DNA of 64,000 nt from NCBI RefSeq assembly GCF_025698545.1, contig NC_068576.1, positions 1,185,501-1,249,500 of the forward strand, read 5' to 3'. The notes beneath the pieces were generated by a model. It was not told where the DNA came from and searched no databases. It saw only the letters and a program-made list of their open reading frames with translations. This document shows, in pieces, positions 1-10,937 of this stretch. Both the position numbers and the translations under genes were made by a program. Position 1 is the first letter of the stretch; every line of letters begins with the position of its first letter. Source of the stretch: Gossypium raimondii (Eukaryota > Streptophyta > Magnoliopsida > Malvales > Malvaceae).

Positions 1-1885
1 AATTTTTATATAGGGTCGGTTGACCAAAAATAATAATTCGATGATCAAATTAAATACTAGAATCAAACTTTTCTAAAACAATCACGCTATATTATCATTT
101 CGTTATGATAGTTAAGTTTTTAGATTTAATCATCTATAACAACTTTTCACTTATAACAACAACATCCATAATTATGAAATATGTTCTTTATTAAATTAGT
201 TTTCTATAGCAGATATGGTCTAAAATTTTAAGTAAAATTATAGTTATTTTATATAAGTAAGACCATTAATTATCATTTATTAAATGAAAATGATCTTAAT
301 TAAAATATCATTTCAATAAAAAATTAAATTTTACATGAAGAAATCATTAATTATATTTTATTAAATGAAAATAACTTTGAGTGCAATTAAAGATATCAAT
401 TCAATAATAAACTATTAAGTTTCCTAATTACATATTCTACCATCAATTTGAACATCATAAACCTATAAATTGATATTCAATTTAGTATTTCATGATAAAT
501 TAATTAATTGAACTTGTTAAATTTATGAACATTATAATTAATCATGTAAAATAAAATATACATAAAAGCAATAATACATGCACCTATTGCATGTCTTTTA
601 ATTTTGTTGATTTGATTTTCACTTTCTTTCTTTTTTTGAACATAATTTTTACTTTCTTTGTTTGATTAAAATTCACGATATAAATTCTATGGTAAGCTTA
701 CAACGATTAACTCTCAATAACAACTTGTCATAAGTGTGTAACAACCACTTCTCTATAGCAAGCAAGATCTAGACAAACAAACGTGACTATTATAAAAAGG
801 GTTGACTATCACGCTCTCATGCATGGAAAAGAATTAACAATAGTTTTATTATTATGGGTTTTTTTATGATTTGACTCTAAATTCTATCAATTTTTTTTCA
901 TTTTGATATCCGAGTTACTATTTCCATTCTTTTTATTTCAATTATCATCGCGCGGTATTCAATAAAATGTGCCATTTGTCATATTATTATTGTTAACTTT
1001 TTTAAGTAAATTAAAGATAAATGATAATTCAAGTATAAAAAATATTAAAATACTAAAATGAAAAATATATAGTTCAAGGAATCAAATTGTAATACAAGCC
1101 TCTTATTATTATTATTATAAACTTGGCTTCAAAACCCAAGGGATTAGTAGATAAATAATATTATAATGTTATTGGAGTAACCAAAGTTCGAAATTAGATC
1201 CAAAGTTCAACAAAAGACAAAATTATAAATAAATAACGTGTAATGAAAAAGTTAAAAGTTTATAAATTTATAATTTAACCCTTCAAAAAGAGTCAAATAT
1301 TCTACACGTGTAACCGCGGACATCATACATCTTGACTTCTAAATATGTACATATACAATGACTTAAAGAAAAAAAAAACAAGTACTTCGGGTTATCACCA
1401 ATGTTAGCCCCCATTATTTGATGATCACCAGTGTCGTGTTTGATGAAACTCTTTCAATCTTTCCATCAACTTCGGGTCCAAACTGTCACGCTCGTGGCGT
1501 TGGTGGACCCGTATCGAATCACACAACGGAACCAATCTTTTCGTAATCGGATTAGTAGTGGCCTTGATTACTCCACTGATTCTTTCATTCGGTTATATTA
1601 AATATATTTATAAAAAGATTAAAAATTCAATTCAATTATTTTACATCAATTCGTTGGTTAATCGATTCAACTTCTTTCTTTAGACTGATGTACCGATTAA
1701 TTTTCGATTTACTGATCTAACAATCTTAAATGAAACCTACAAAGTTCTTTTGACTCTAGGGGTGTAATTAATCTAAGTTGAGACGAGCTCGAATAATGTC
1801 AAGCTTGAGTTCAAGTTGAAATTCGGAGTTTGATACTCAACTCGAACTCAATAAAACATCTATTTTTTTGGAATAATGCTTGAAG
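1..1885. other. AT-rich intergenic DNA
   Basis: No coding region, RNA gene or clear repeat boundary was recognised. Around 1755-1858 there is a stretch alternating 'cgagctcg' and 'caagctt/gagttcaag' motifs that resembles a degraded MITE; similar wording recurs near 7060-7260, 16060-16150 and 56390-56560. No terminal repeats or target duplications were found for it. Confidence 0.4.
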
Positions 1886-2310
1886 ATGGCAAGTCCCGGA
1901 ATTGTACTGAAATTCGTGTTCGTGGTTATCTGCTCGAACTTTTCGGCAGAAACCATGATGGTCGAGTTTGTAATAGTACTTTTTCTGATATATGTCGTTC
2001 CAAATGTTTCTCACGATCATTAGAAACGCAGCAAAGGTCAATGGCGAGTACACTGTTATGGAAAGAACGACGCGACCACCAAGGGAACCCCACGCATTCT
2101 TTTTGTTCCTCTGTACATTGGGTTAATGGCTTTCACCGCTTTTGGGTCACCATAGATGGAAATGGTGAATGCTTGTACGAAGTAGAAGAAAATGTAGGTT
2201 ACCTTCTCCGGTATCATTGGCTCGTAAGACCATGAGTACGTATTTGATGAGAGGACTGTGAGGGTTTAGGAGATCAAAGAAAGAACCCTAATATGTCGTC
2301 GCCGTCGATC
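1886..2310. other. unassigned block of balanced composition, possible decayed gene
   Basis: This stretch is clearly less AT-rich than its surroundings and has few stops in several frames on both strands. On the + strand an ATG at 1886 opens a short hydrophobic reading (begins MASPGIVLKFVFVVIC) that stops at 2021. On the minus strand two overlapping readings, joined by a frameshift near 2050, give a hydrophobic, possibly membrane-type sequence. I recognise no family on either strand. It may be a degraded gene fragment or part of a mobile element; the strand is undecided. Confidence 0.2.
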
Positions 2311-2809
2311 GGTTAAACTAGTGGCAATGTCCCAATATCCCTATATTACGTCAATGCTTTGGGATTATCCAATAATTACAGGAATACAATAAAATCTATT
2401 ATGTAACGCTCAAACATTTTATCACAATGTATAAACCCACATAATTATATAATCGTTTCATCTAATCCTTTCAACTTATGCTCAAACCTATAGAGTAGGG
2501 GATTCAATAATTCGAGCCCGACGTAAATACCCCTCTTTAGCACAAAGATAAGAGGAGAGGAGTACATACATCAAAAATAGTTCTAATACTTTGCTAAAAT
2601 ACAACCTCTAAACTTCTATTCTAGCAGCTTTCAGCCCAATCCCTCATTCTCATCCCTACCATGTGAACTTTCATTATTGTACTATTTTACACATTATATA
2701 ATTTAATTTTTTTAAAAAACACATAAAAAAACATGGATAATTTTAGTTGAGGAATAACTTAATAGGTTAATTTCAATATACTTTAATGTTTCGTTTAGTT
2801 ACCAGTGGA
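2311..2809. other. intergenic DNA, nothing recognised
   Basis: AT-rich sequence without open frames of note, RNA genes or clear repeats. Confidence 0.4.
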
Positions 2810-3036
2810 TAGGGGAGAAACTAGGGGCCTGGCAAGAGTCTCGGCCCCCCTAAAATGAAAATTTTCTATTTAAATTCTTTAAAATTTTTAATTAATAAAA
2901 GTAAAATTACACTTTAGCCCCTTATAAATATAAAAATTATAAAGATATAGGCTATTAAAATGGTGAAATTACATTTTTGCTAGCATAAAAATTACAATTT
3001 AATTTCATTTTTAAAAATTTTTTGGTTTAGCCTCTG
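2810..3036 (+). mobile_element. hAT-type MITE (CAGGGGCGGA family), copy 1
   Basis: The element starts TAGGGGAGAAACTAGGGG and ends TTTAGCCTCTG, a degenerate form of CAGGGGCGGA...CGCCCCTG termini. It carries the family's internal GGCCCCCCTAAAATG and 'ttacactttagcccc' blocks. The flanks are CCAGTGGA (2802-2809) and CTAGTGGA (3037-3044), a 7-of-8 match consistent with an aged 8-bp target-site duplication. Related copies lie at 45265-45452 and 53782-54045, with partial ones near 28320-28445 and 30612-30740. No coding capacity. Confidence 0.75.
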
Positions 3037-3681
3037 CTAGTGGAATAACATTAGACATAAAATAAAGAATAGTTAATACAAATTTAAACTTAAAATTAGA
3101 AAGATAACTAAAATTCCTGAACAAAATTAAAACACGAGAATAACTAAATATTACCAATGCGTTAATTTATTACTAACTTATATAGGAAAAAATTAATAAA
3201 TGTAAATTTTATCATCTTTTGTTGACTTTATTTTCTCATTTATATATGCCATGTAGTGATGGATCTAGCATTGATTACCCAAAAAGTAATAAAGAACTAC
3301 AATCATTATGTATTAAACTATTAGGGTATAATTTTAATTACCCCAAATCCCTTTCAACAAAAAAGCCTACATGATGAACTTATTTTATGTAAATTTGAGG
3401 ATAAATTTGGTATTTTCATTTAGATTTATGTAAATTTATTTTAAAATAATTATTTTATTTTTAAAATTACGAGTACAAATAATGTATCTGAATTAATCAT
3501 TACAAAATATATCAAAACTTAAATTAAAAATTAATGATTGGATTTTTTTTTTGCAAATTTTTTCTCGGTTTTAAAGAATGGTGAATCTTTAAGGTCCTTT
3601 TTTAGGTTGTAAATGAAAATAAAACATGATGAACAAAAATAAATTTTAAAATTTATAGAAATTTTTGGGTAGGCTTCTTAA
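3037..3681. other. intergenic DNA, nothing recognised
   Basis: AT-rich non-coding sequence with no supported feature. Confidence 0.4.
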
Positions 3682-3884
3682 TATGGAGAAGGGATTGTAT
3701 GAAACTGTGATTTCACGTCATCCTTATTCTTTTCCAATAAGAGCATGACAAATTAGATTTTTTCTCCCGATTTTTAGCATTTTTAGTTGGATGTGAATTT
3801 TTTCAAGAGGAAAAAATTGATTTGTCATGGTCCTATTGGAAAGGAATAGAGATGACGTAGAATCACAGTTTTGTACAATCCTTT
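3682..3884. mobile_element. fold-back MITE with 8-bp direct-repeat flanks
   Basis: Two arms of about 85 bp (roughly 3687-3770 and 3812-3884) are near-perfect reverse complements: GGGATTGTATGAAACTGTGA on the left pairs with the reverse complement of the right arm's 'aatcacagttttgtacaatcc'. The pairing continues through TGACGT-containing and 'tttccaata' segments to a small loop near 3790. CTTCTTAA occurs immediately outside both ends (3674-3681 and 3885-3892), as expected for an 8-bp target-site duplication. No coding potential. Confidence 0.7.
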
Positions 3885-4870
3885 CTTCTTAAGATAAGTT
3901 TTTTTTTTTTGGTAAACTTTAATAAAATACAAAACTTTTAACCGATTATTTCTATAAACTTCCAATATTTCTAACCAAATATTAAATTTTATTAATACTT
4001 TGAACATGTGGTTACAAAATTGTGTTTTCTTTATAAATTTGAGTAAATAGTTAATGAATTTTGTAGTTGTTGTAAAATATTGTTATTTAGAACTTTCAGT
4101 GTGTTCGGTTACAAAATCGTGTTTTCATTAAGAATTGAAGTAAATAATTTATGATTTTTGTAGTTGTTATAACAAATTATTATTTAGGGAGATACTTTTT
4201 ATGTATTATATAAATAAATTTTTGAAACCATTGATGTGGTACGTTGATCGGCGTTGATTGTTATTCACCAGCATTTTTCACTTTTTCATTAAATGATTAA
4301 TTGAATGTATTTTCCTAATTGGCATCATAACATTAAATCAATATTAATAAAGTTAGTGACAAAATTGATATTTTCTAAATTAAGTGAATAAAACAAAATT
4401 AATACTTAAAAAATTATAGTTTTGGATTATGGAGTTTAGGGTTTTTCTACTGAAACGGCAATGAGCGATGCCTAGTCAGTCTTTACAGGTCCCATCGGAT
4501 CTACTAATTAACAAAATTTCATTGCTTTCTGAAGTTCTTCGTCATTCCCCTTTTACCTTCTCCATCGTCTTATTCTGCGTCTCCTAACTTATTATTTTCA
4601 CAAATAATAATAAAATAACATCAACTCTTTTCAAAGATATCATTGAGCCCTTTATTACATCTTTATTATTCTCGTCATTGTCTTCCAACTTTAACGAGAG
4701 TTTGAGTGTTGTCGCTTAAAATACGAGTTTATAAAATTAAAATGTCTTGTCAAATTAAATCGTGCATGGTACAAGATTACCTATTAAGGGGATGTGAGCA
4801 TTCATGCATGGCACTTGTGGGCTCAAACACATGACCAAGGCAAATACAAGAGGGCTCCCGAATGAACAAA
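3885..4870. other. intergenic DNA, nothing recognised
   Basis: AT-rich sequence with a less AT-rich patch around 4440-4600. No gene or repeat boundary could be supported. Confidence 0.35.
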
Positions 4871-4873
4871 TAT

Positions 4874-5010
4874 ATATTTAGTGTGGGTTTAGATGGATGC
4901 ATTTAGTTTACTTTTTGTCTTACCCTACAATATCGCTACAGTATCTATGCATATAACTTGATTTGACCATAATACTCGATGATCGTTACTCTATTTTTGT
5001 CTTAAACTCT
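4874..5010. repeat. fragment of a 'GTGGGTTTRGATGG' MITE family
   Basis: Contains GTGTGGGTTTAGATGGATGC followed by TTTTTGTCTTACCCTACAATATCGCTACAGTATC. The phrases 'tttttgtct(c/t)acgctacagtatc' and 'gtggatttggatgg' recur at 43812-43905 and 30441-30540, so this is a dispersed family. Boundaries are uncertain. Confidence 0.5.
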
Positions 5011-5548
5011 CAATATTCAATACCCACATTCAACCTTAATTAAATTTAAAATTAACAAAATCCATTGTCTCTCAATATTTAAAAACTTCAAACCTCAAGC
5101 GTAATCACTTGCTTCAGCTAAAACTTTTTTTGCTATCACCTCAATCGAGTTTGTCAGTATGATGTTGGATTATTCAATGAATTCTCTACTAAAATTGATT
5201 GCTTGATTTCATTAATAATATCAAACAATTAAATTGGACTGACCTTATGTTAAAAGCATATATAATATGGTAGGAAATCAAGGAATATTCGAAATGGAAA
5301 CCCTAATGAGATCAATTATATCTGCCTCTATTTTGTTTGTCACGAAAATTTCTAAATCATATTTGTACAAACAAAGATCCAATCATTTTTGTCCATCCAC
5401 TTCACCTTGGGTTGGATTTTATGCACTTTGTATTTTCCCTAAAATACTAAATAGAAGTTATTCAAAAATTTTTTGTGTACACGTTTTTGTCAACTAAATT
5501 AGTATTTAAATTTAATGAGCATGTTAAATAATTATTTGAGTACATATG

Positions 5549-5890
5549 GGAGGTGCTCATGGGCCAGGCGGCCCGGCTTGGCTCGATGGCCCGCCCGAAA
5601 TATAGGAGAGTTCGGGTAAAAATATAGGTTTGGGCAAAAAACAAGGCCCGTTCTACTTTTTTGGCCCGAGCCCGGCCCGAATATAATAAATATATATTTT
5701 TAATTTTAAAATATTTTTAAATTAAATTTTTTATGTTTATTAAAAAAAGGGTCGGGCCGGGCTCGAGCTTAGGAATTTTTTCTCGAGGCGGGCCTGGACA
5801 AAATTTTAGGCCCATATTTTGGGCCGGGCTAGGCCTGGGCCTAGAACGCGGGCCGAAATTTTTTCTGGGCCCGGCCCATGAGCACCTCTA
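5549..5890. mobile_element. GGCC-rich MITE with GGTGCTCATGGGCC terminal inverted repeats
   Basis: The left end reads GGAGGTGCTCATGGGCC and the right end GGCCCATGAGCACCTCTA, a terminal inverted repeat of about 16 bp. The interior alternates GGCCCGGCCCG-type motifs with an AT-rich core, so the element is strikingly GC-rich for this window. GTACATATG lies directly outside both ends (5540-5548 and 5891-5899), an 8-9 bp target-site duplication suggesting a hAT- or Mutator-type transposase. No coding capacity. I recall this family as abundant in cotton. Confidence 0.85.
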
Positions 5891-6323
5891 GTACATATGT
5901 TAAAAGTTAAACATTTATTGATTTGGGTATAAAATAAAAGTAATGATCTTATTCATATATGAGACTAATATAATTTGAAGAAATAAACAATAAACACGTA
6001 AGTGGTGAATGACATGTTTTATCAACAGAACAAAGGTTTTAACCTCAACATTAATAAAATTTTATGACACGTTGGCAATTGGCTCTGTCACAACTTAAGT
6101 ACGACAAATTTGGAGTGATTGTAAGCATTTAATATGATAAGAACATCAACCTTGGATGGTTTGAAGCAACGGTTAAAATTTGGCAAAAGAACCGAGTCCA
6201 CCAAACTGGAGAGGGCAGTGACAAAATCATCCTTAAAATCACTTGCAAAAATAAGACTAAAAAATATGCTATAATTGCAGACAAAAACTTCTAAAAGTGA
6301 AAGTAAACAATGGAAAACAAACA

Positions 6324-6328
<5 letters not shown>

Positions 6329-6386
<58 letters not shown>
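6329..6386. repeat. (AT)n microsatellite
   Basis: Uninterrupted AT dinucleotide tract of about 58 bp. It creates a spurious minus-strand open frame of alternating Ile-Tyr. Confidence 0.95.
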
Positions 6387-6387
<1 letters not shown>

Positions 6388-6429
6388 CTTAAGACAACAC
6401 GAGTCCAAAGTGGCTGGTGAAATCATTTA

Positions 6430-7270
6430 TTATTCTGAAATACTCTCAAAATAGAAACAGATTAAGAAGTTGACGAAGAGTTATCCACTTTTCAAGAGAA
6501 ACTGTTGGTGGCCGGTGGAGTTTTGGTGGCGACAAGCATCATTATCTATCCATCACAACTTGTTAAGACAACAAAGATAACCATAAAATATATCTGCAAA
6601 CTAAAAAGGGGAAAGGCACATAGAGTGAACAATGAGAAAAAAGAAAAAAAGAGGGTTGATGGGAGTATGAAAAAGACAGACGGTAATCAACCTCCGGACT
6701 GGCACAATCGCTAAGCAAAACAAAAGAGAAAAAACAAACGGATAGGAAGGCTAATAAATTATAATGTAATAAGTATTTAAAAAAAATCTATATATATAGG
6801 TTTTTCTACACTAATAAGTGTTATAGGTAAATCATGGGGGGAGAATAATATGAAACAATTATGCTATATTATTTTCATTCAAATCTTGTCACATAAACGC
6901 ATATGATAATTAATTTTTCTATAAATATGATTACATGACATGATTTGAATGAACATGACATATGCTAATGCAACATAATTATTTCGTACGTTTTCTTTTT
7001 TTTACTTTATATATGATATATGTGTTCATGGTCCTACTCAGACTTAAGCTGAATTTAAAAAAAGTTTTCAAGATCGAGCTCGGCTCAATCCAACTTGCCT
7101 GAATAACTTTTTTTTGTTTAAAAATAATAAAAATATTTTTATTTAAATTTAATTATAGAAATATATAAATGTTTACATAAGTTTAAATTTTTGAACAGTA
7201 AATCTAGGCCAGCTGGACCAACCTAAGATTGAAAAACTAAACCAAGTCTAACCCTGATGAACACGATGGA
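6430..7270. other. intergenic DNA with a degraded repeat
   Basis: 6430-7020 holds no recognisable gene. 7035-7255 carries 'gatcgagctcggctcaatccaac' and 'ctaggccagctggacc' wording typical of degraded MITEs, without defined ends. Confidence 0.3.
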
Positions 7271-7284
7271 ATGGGACAAATATA

Positions 7285-7468
7285 TTGACTTTTAACTTTC
7301 TTATTTTTTAACCCAGATCCATAATTGGGCCTCCAAGCCCATTTAACTGTCCAAAATTGGGGCCTTCAACCGGAGAGGCGTTGACCCTTGACTCTAGATC
7401 TTATGCAGCTGTCTGTCTGACTTATTCAGACATTGACTTTTCTTGGGATAACAAATTCCACGTTGACT
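7285..7468 (+). promoter_or_regulatory. W-box cluster upstream of the C2-domain gene
   Basis: Five TTGAC[C/T] cores occur at 7285, 7381, 7388, 7433 and 7463, all in the same orientation, four of them within 88 bp. They lie about 90-280 bp before a TATA-like 'tatataca' at 7561. TTGAC[C/T] is the core site of WRKY transcription factors, so defence or stress regulation of the downstream gene is inferred. Confidence 0.5.
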
Positions 7469-7639
7469 TTCCACTATCAACTAACGAAGCAATCCCCTTG
7501 GAAACCAAGAAGTTTCATTTCATCCTCTAACTTCAACTAAGCTCCCTTGTCCGTACCTTCTATATACATATATAGACACACAGTACTTTCACCATCATCA
7601 TCGCCAACTATTGACATTAAGGGACAATCAGAAACAATA

Positions 7640-8497
7640 ATGGAGCAGAGACCCTTGGAGTTAACTGTAGTTTCCGCAGAAGGTCTCAAAAAGGTGAAAC
7701 ATCTCTCCAAGATGGACGTATACGTCGTCGTTAAAGTCTCAGGAGGAGAGTCGACCACCGAGCAGAAAACGCCGGTGCACAAAGACGGTGGAACCAGTCC
7801 CAAGTGGAACCATCCCATGGTGTTTAGCTTCAACGAGTCACTTGCTCAAACAAATACTACTGATCTGGCCATCACTTTTAGGCTCATGTGTTGCCGCACT
7901 TTTCGTGGTGACAAAGAGATTGGTGAAGCTCGAGTTCCCATAAAGGAGCTACTCGACGGCGCCGGTAACGGTAACTCTGCTAAGTACACTACGTACCCGG
8001 TTAAGAAACCCTCGGGTAAGGCAAAAGGTAAGCTCAACTTTGTGTATAGGTTTGGGGAGAAAGCAGCTAATGCAGTCCCTGCGTATCCATTGGTTATGAC
8101 GGCAATGAATCCACTGTACCCTCCGTCGCATAATGCAGCTGTGCCGGCTTATCCTACCGTTGGTTATAGTTATCCACCTCTAGGGTTTCAGCAGCTACCA
8201 GTTCAAGAAGGGTACAAACCAGCTCCACAACCACCCGCTGGGTATCCTCCTGTGGGGCCTGGATTGTATTCTACACCACCACCGGCAGGGTATCCACAAA
8301 TGGGACCGGGAAATGGGTACCCGCCGGTTGTTCAGCCGGAGAGAAAGAATGAGAGTGGTGATGGGTTGACATTGGGAGCCGCAGCATTGGTGGGGGGATT
8401 GCTTGGTGGGATCTTGCTAGGGGATATGGTGTCTGATGCAGCCGCTAGTTTCGAAGCTGGTTGTGATCCATATGCCAACGCTGCTGATTACATTTAA
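7640..8497 (+). CDS. SRC2-like C2-domain protein
   Basis: Single-exon gene encoding 285 residues. An N-terminal C2 domain (about residues 6-130, beginning MEQRPLELTVVSAEGLKKV and ending in the LNFVYRF strand) is followed by a Pro/Tyr/Gly-rich region (about 140-235, with repeated GYPP/AGYP motifs). A Gly-rich hydrophobic segment follows (about 242-262, ALVGGLLGGILLGDMVSD) and then a short acidic tail. This is the layout of plant 'soybean genes regulated by cold 2' proteins, which associate with membranes through C2 and the C-terminal segment and are linked to cold and defence signalling. An in-frame ATG at 7547 lies upstream of the TATA-like sequence at 7561 and would add an unrelated Tyr/Ser-rich leader, so I start at 7640. 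Five W-box cores precede it. Confidence 0.9.
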   Translation: MEQRPLELTVVSAEGLKKVKHLSKMDVYVVVKVSGGESTTEQKTPVHKDGGTSPKWNHPMVFSFNESLAQTNTTDLAITFRLMCCRTFRGDKEIGEARVPIKELLDGAGNGNSAKYTTYPVKKPSGKAKGKLNFVYRFGEKAANAVPAYPLVMTAMNPLYPPSHNAAVPAYPTVGYSYPPLGFQQLPVQEGYKPAPQPPAGYPPVGPGLYSTPPPAGYPQMGPGNGYPPVVQPERKNESGDGLTLGAAALVGGLLGGILLGDMVSDAAASFEAGCDPYANAADYI

Positions 8498-8949
8498 GTT
8501 TGCTACCTCCCTGTTTGTAACATTGGTGCTGAAAATATGGTTCATTTGATAAAATGATGTTGCATTTAAGTTGAGCACCAAAAATAAAAATGTATTTGTA
8601 TCAAGGATTTATTACAACGCGACTCGATTTAACTTTTATATTCGGAGTTTGAGGTTATCCTTTTAATATAATATAATTTTATGATTTTAGCAATTGGGAC
8701 ATGCTGTTGACTTTGGATAATTCAATCGAGGGACGACTAATTACCAAACTTAGCATTTATACGAATTTTTATTTTAAATTTTTATATAGTATGTAGCTTT
8801 TTATTAGTATATACTTTATATTTATTTTATCACTTATACAAATTAATTATTTTAAAATTTTATTTAAATCATTAAACCGTTAAAATTAATGGTATATGAT
8901 TTTTCCTGTTCACATTATTTATATAATCGAAAAAAAATTTAACAGTTGA
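8498..8949. other. 3' flank of the C2 gene
   Basis: Likely 3' UTR up to about 8620 (AATAAA-like 'aaaaataaaaatg' at 8579), then AT-rich DNA with nothing recognised. Confidence 0.35.
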
Positions 8950-9420
8950 AATCCATGGTCCAAGGTTGGACCGTAAGGTACTACTCATACACAATCCAAG
9001 GTCTGAGCTTTGAAATTTCGGCAAAGCCGGGACGGTTTTCAAAGGGAACACACCTTATTATAAAACACTGAGTATCCAATGCTCATTCCAAGGAGTTTGA
9101 TTACCACTGTGCAAGCCATATCTTTGATGATGAGTTGATTCACCTATTCAGAAAAGTGAATTGATGGAATCCCATTAACCGATGAATGTACGATGTCAGT
9201 TTTCAACAACTCAAAGTCTCCTTCACTATCAAAATTATCATGGCTTCTGTTTGTTCGTCAGCCCGAAGTCCAGTACCCAGCAAACAATCTTTCCATGACA
9301 AAGGTTTTCCTGTAGTCGGAACTGAGTCCATGACCACATCCGGATCACCCTTCATCTCCCTGATGCGAACCTTTTTAGTTTATCAATGTTTTCATGTTCC
9401 ATCGCCGATATTTTTCTTTA
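8950..9420 (-). pseudogene. LINE ORF1 fragment (DUF4283-type domain), decayed
   Basis: Read on the minus strand from about 9412 downward, the sequence gives MDSVPTTGKPLSWKDCLLGT, then after a frameshift DFELLKTDIVHSSVNGIPSI, an amber stop, VNQLIIKDMACTVVIKLLG and SIGYSVFYNKVCSL. A further stop and remnants of the region before the zinc knuckle follow. This order is what I recall of the N-terminal ORF1 of plant L1-type LINEs (DUF4283, followed by a CCHC zinc knuckle). Stops and frameshifts show it is non-functional. An RNase H fragment lies upstream on the same strand, at 9440-9990. Confidence 0.7.
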
Positions 9421-9439
9421 GATAATCTATTCAAATTAA

Positions 9440-9990
9440 CTATTAATTTTTAAATTTAATGTTGTTTTTTTGGTATAGAACAAGGAGAAACAATCACTAC
9501 ACCAATCCATTATCATTTTTGGTCTCCGCAAACCATCCCGATCACATCGCCCCACATCTGACACTTCCACCGGCTCTTCGTTATAAATTTGGACCCCAAA
9601 AGGGTTACTAAAGGCGATGTTCGCCATCACAACAGCTAATGCATTGCCTTCCCAATAGGTATGGTGCACTTGTACTTCCCAATTTCGCTTGAGCATTTCC
9701 TTTATAGACCGGCATACAACATTCAGTTCAGTTTCATCCCCGCTGCAGCCACCAAGGACCTTCACAGCCGCGAGATTATCGACCTCCAAATATAAAACCT
9801 TTCCTGCCCCCAGTTTCCATGCAACCTTCGTATACCCCCTATAACTCAGCATCAAACACAAAACAACACCCTCGCAACAGCATGTCCCCATTCGGTATTG
9901 CGCGCATCATCTGTATTGACTTTGAACCAACGCAGTGGAGGCCTTTCTCATTGTATCATCGCAAGCTGACTCTCACGCCTTTGTTTTACT
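9440..9990 (-). pseudogene. RNase H-like (RVT_3) domain of a LINE, frameshifted
   Basis: Minus-strand reading begins around 9960 with LRWFKVNTDDARNTEWGH (the first RNase H strand, normally KxNxDGA), shifts frame near 9880 and continues as AWKLGAGKVLYLEVDNLAAV, ELNVVCRSIKEMLKRNWEV and HHTYWEGNALAVVMANIAF. That matches the ribonuclease H-like fold found at the C-terminus of plant LINE ORF2. The frameshift, the Asp-Ala change in the first motif and missing upstream reverse transcriptase sequence mark it as dead. Confidence 0.7.
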
Positions 9991-10920
9991 ATTTGCCAAG
10001 CCACCTCTAGTGCATTTATAATATATTCAAAATTTTTAGTTTTAATATTAAACTATTTTTATCAAATTATATTTTAAATAATTTTTCTATTTAAAACTAA
10101 ATAATAATTTTAGTAATTAAAAATATAAATTCAAATTGTATCAAATATAACCAAATTAAACTTTATGAATCTTGTTCAAAACTAACTTGTCTAATTGAGA
10201 TGAGATTATCATAACATATTTTCCAATTTTGTAAGTGGAATAACAATTAAGATTAAATAATCCAATTGTATTAACTTGTCCAAAAGTACCTAGTTGGTAC
10301 TTAAATTTGTATTCTGTCACCCAAGTTGGTACCCTACGCTAAAATTGTTAGTGTGTATTGATGTGGCACTAATGGCTAACTTTATAGTGGCAAGTGGTAG
10401 TCTCTCAATATGAAAATCTTTTAAAAATATAAATTTTTGGACAAGTTCAATCTTTAAATTACTTCGTTTTCTAGTTGTGGAGTTGCATGAATACTGTGGA
10501 TGTTATTGTTTGAAAATGATTAAATGTTGAAAATTATTTATAACGGTAAATTTTAATTTAAATATATATAAGTGTAACGTTAAATATCTACTAATTAATT
10601 GAATATTATACTCAATTGTATTATTAAAATAAATAAAATTCTATTATTATTGAAGGTTATTTATAATGATAGATTTTAATTTTAATTAATATATAAGTAA
10701 TTAATTTAAAATAATATCCAATAATATAATTGTAAAAATAATTTATAAGGATAAATCTTAATTTTAGTATTAAAAACATATTGAGTATAATAAAATGTAT
10801 TTTCATATATTTAAAAGATTTACAAATTTAATCCTGGTTCCAACAAAATTAAGTCAGCAGAAATCTTCCGTCTTTCAGTTTCAAGGAAGTTGGCGTAGCG
10901 ACGAAGCAAAATTCTCTATT
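9991..10920. other. AT-rich intergenic DNA
   Basis: Very AT-rich with short near-repeats ('aatttataaygataratttta' at 10530, 10660 and 10740). No gene recognised. The last part is the distal promoter of the ATG18a-like gene. Confidence 0.35.
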
Positions 10921-10927
10921 TTCGATG

Positions 10928-10937
10928 GACACGTGTC
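10928..10937. promoter_or_regulatory. palindromic G-box/ABRE (GACACGTGTC)
   Basis: A perfect 10-bp palindrome with a CACGTG core, about 207 bp upstream of the ATG18a-like start codon. It matches the binding site of plant bZIP/ABF and bHLH factors. Function is inferred from sequence and position only. Confidence 0.5.

Noticed and set aside
6088-6426. Minus-strand frame with a long Ile-Tyr run
   Set aside because: It is the translation of the (AT)n microsatellite.
7547-7639. Longer N-terminus for the C2-domain protein from the in-frame ATG at 7547
   Set aside because: This ATG lies upstream of the TATA-like sequence at 7561, and the extra residues do not resemble the family; 7640 begins directly with the conserved C2 strand.
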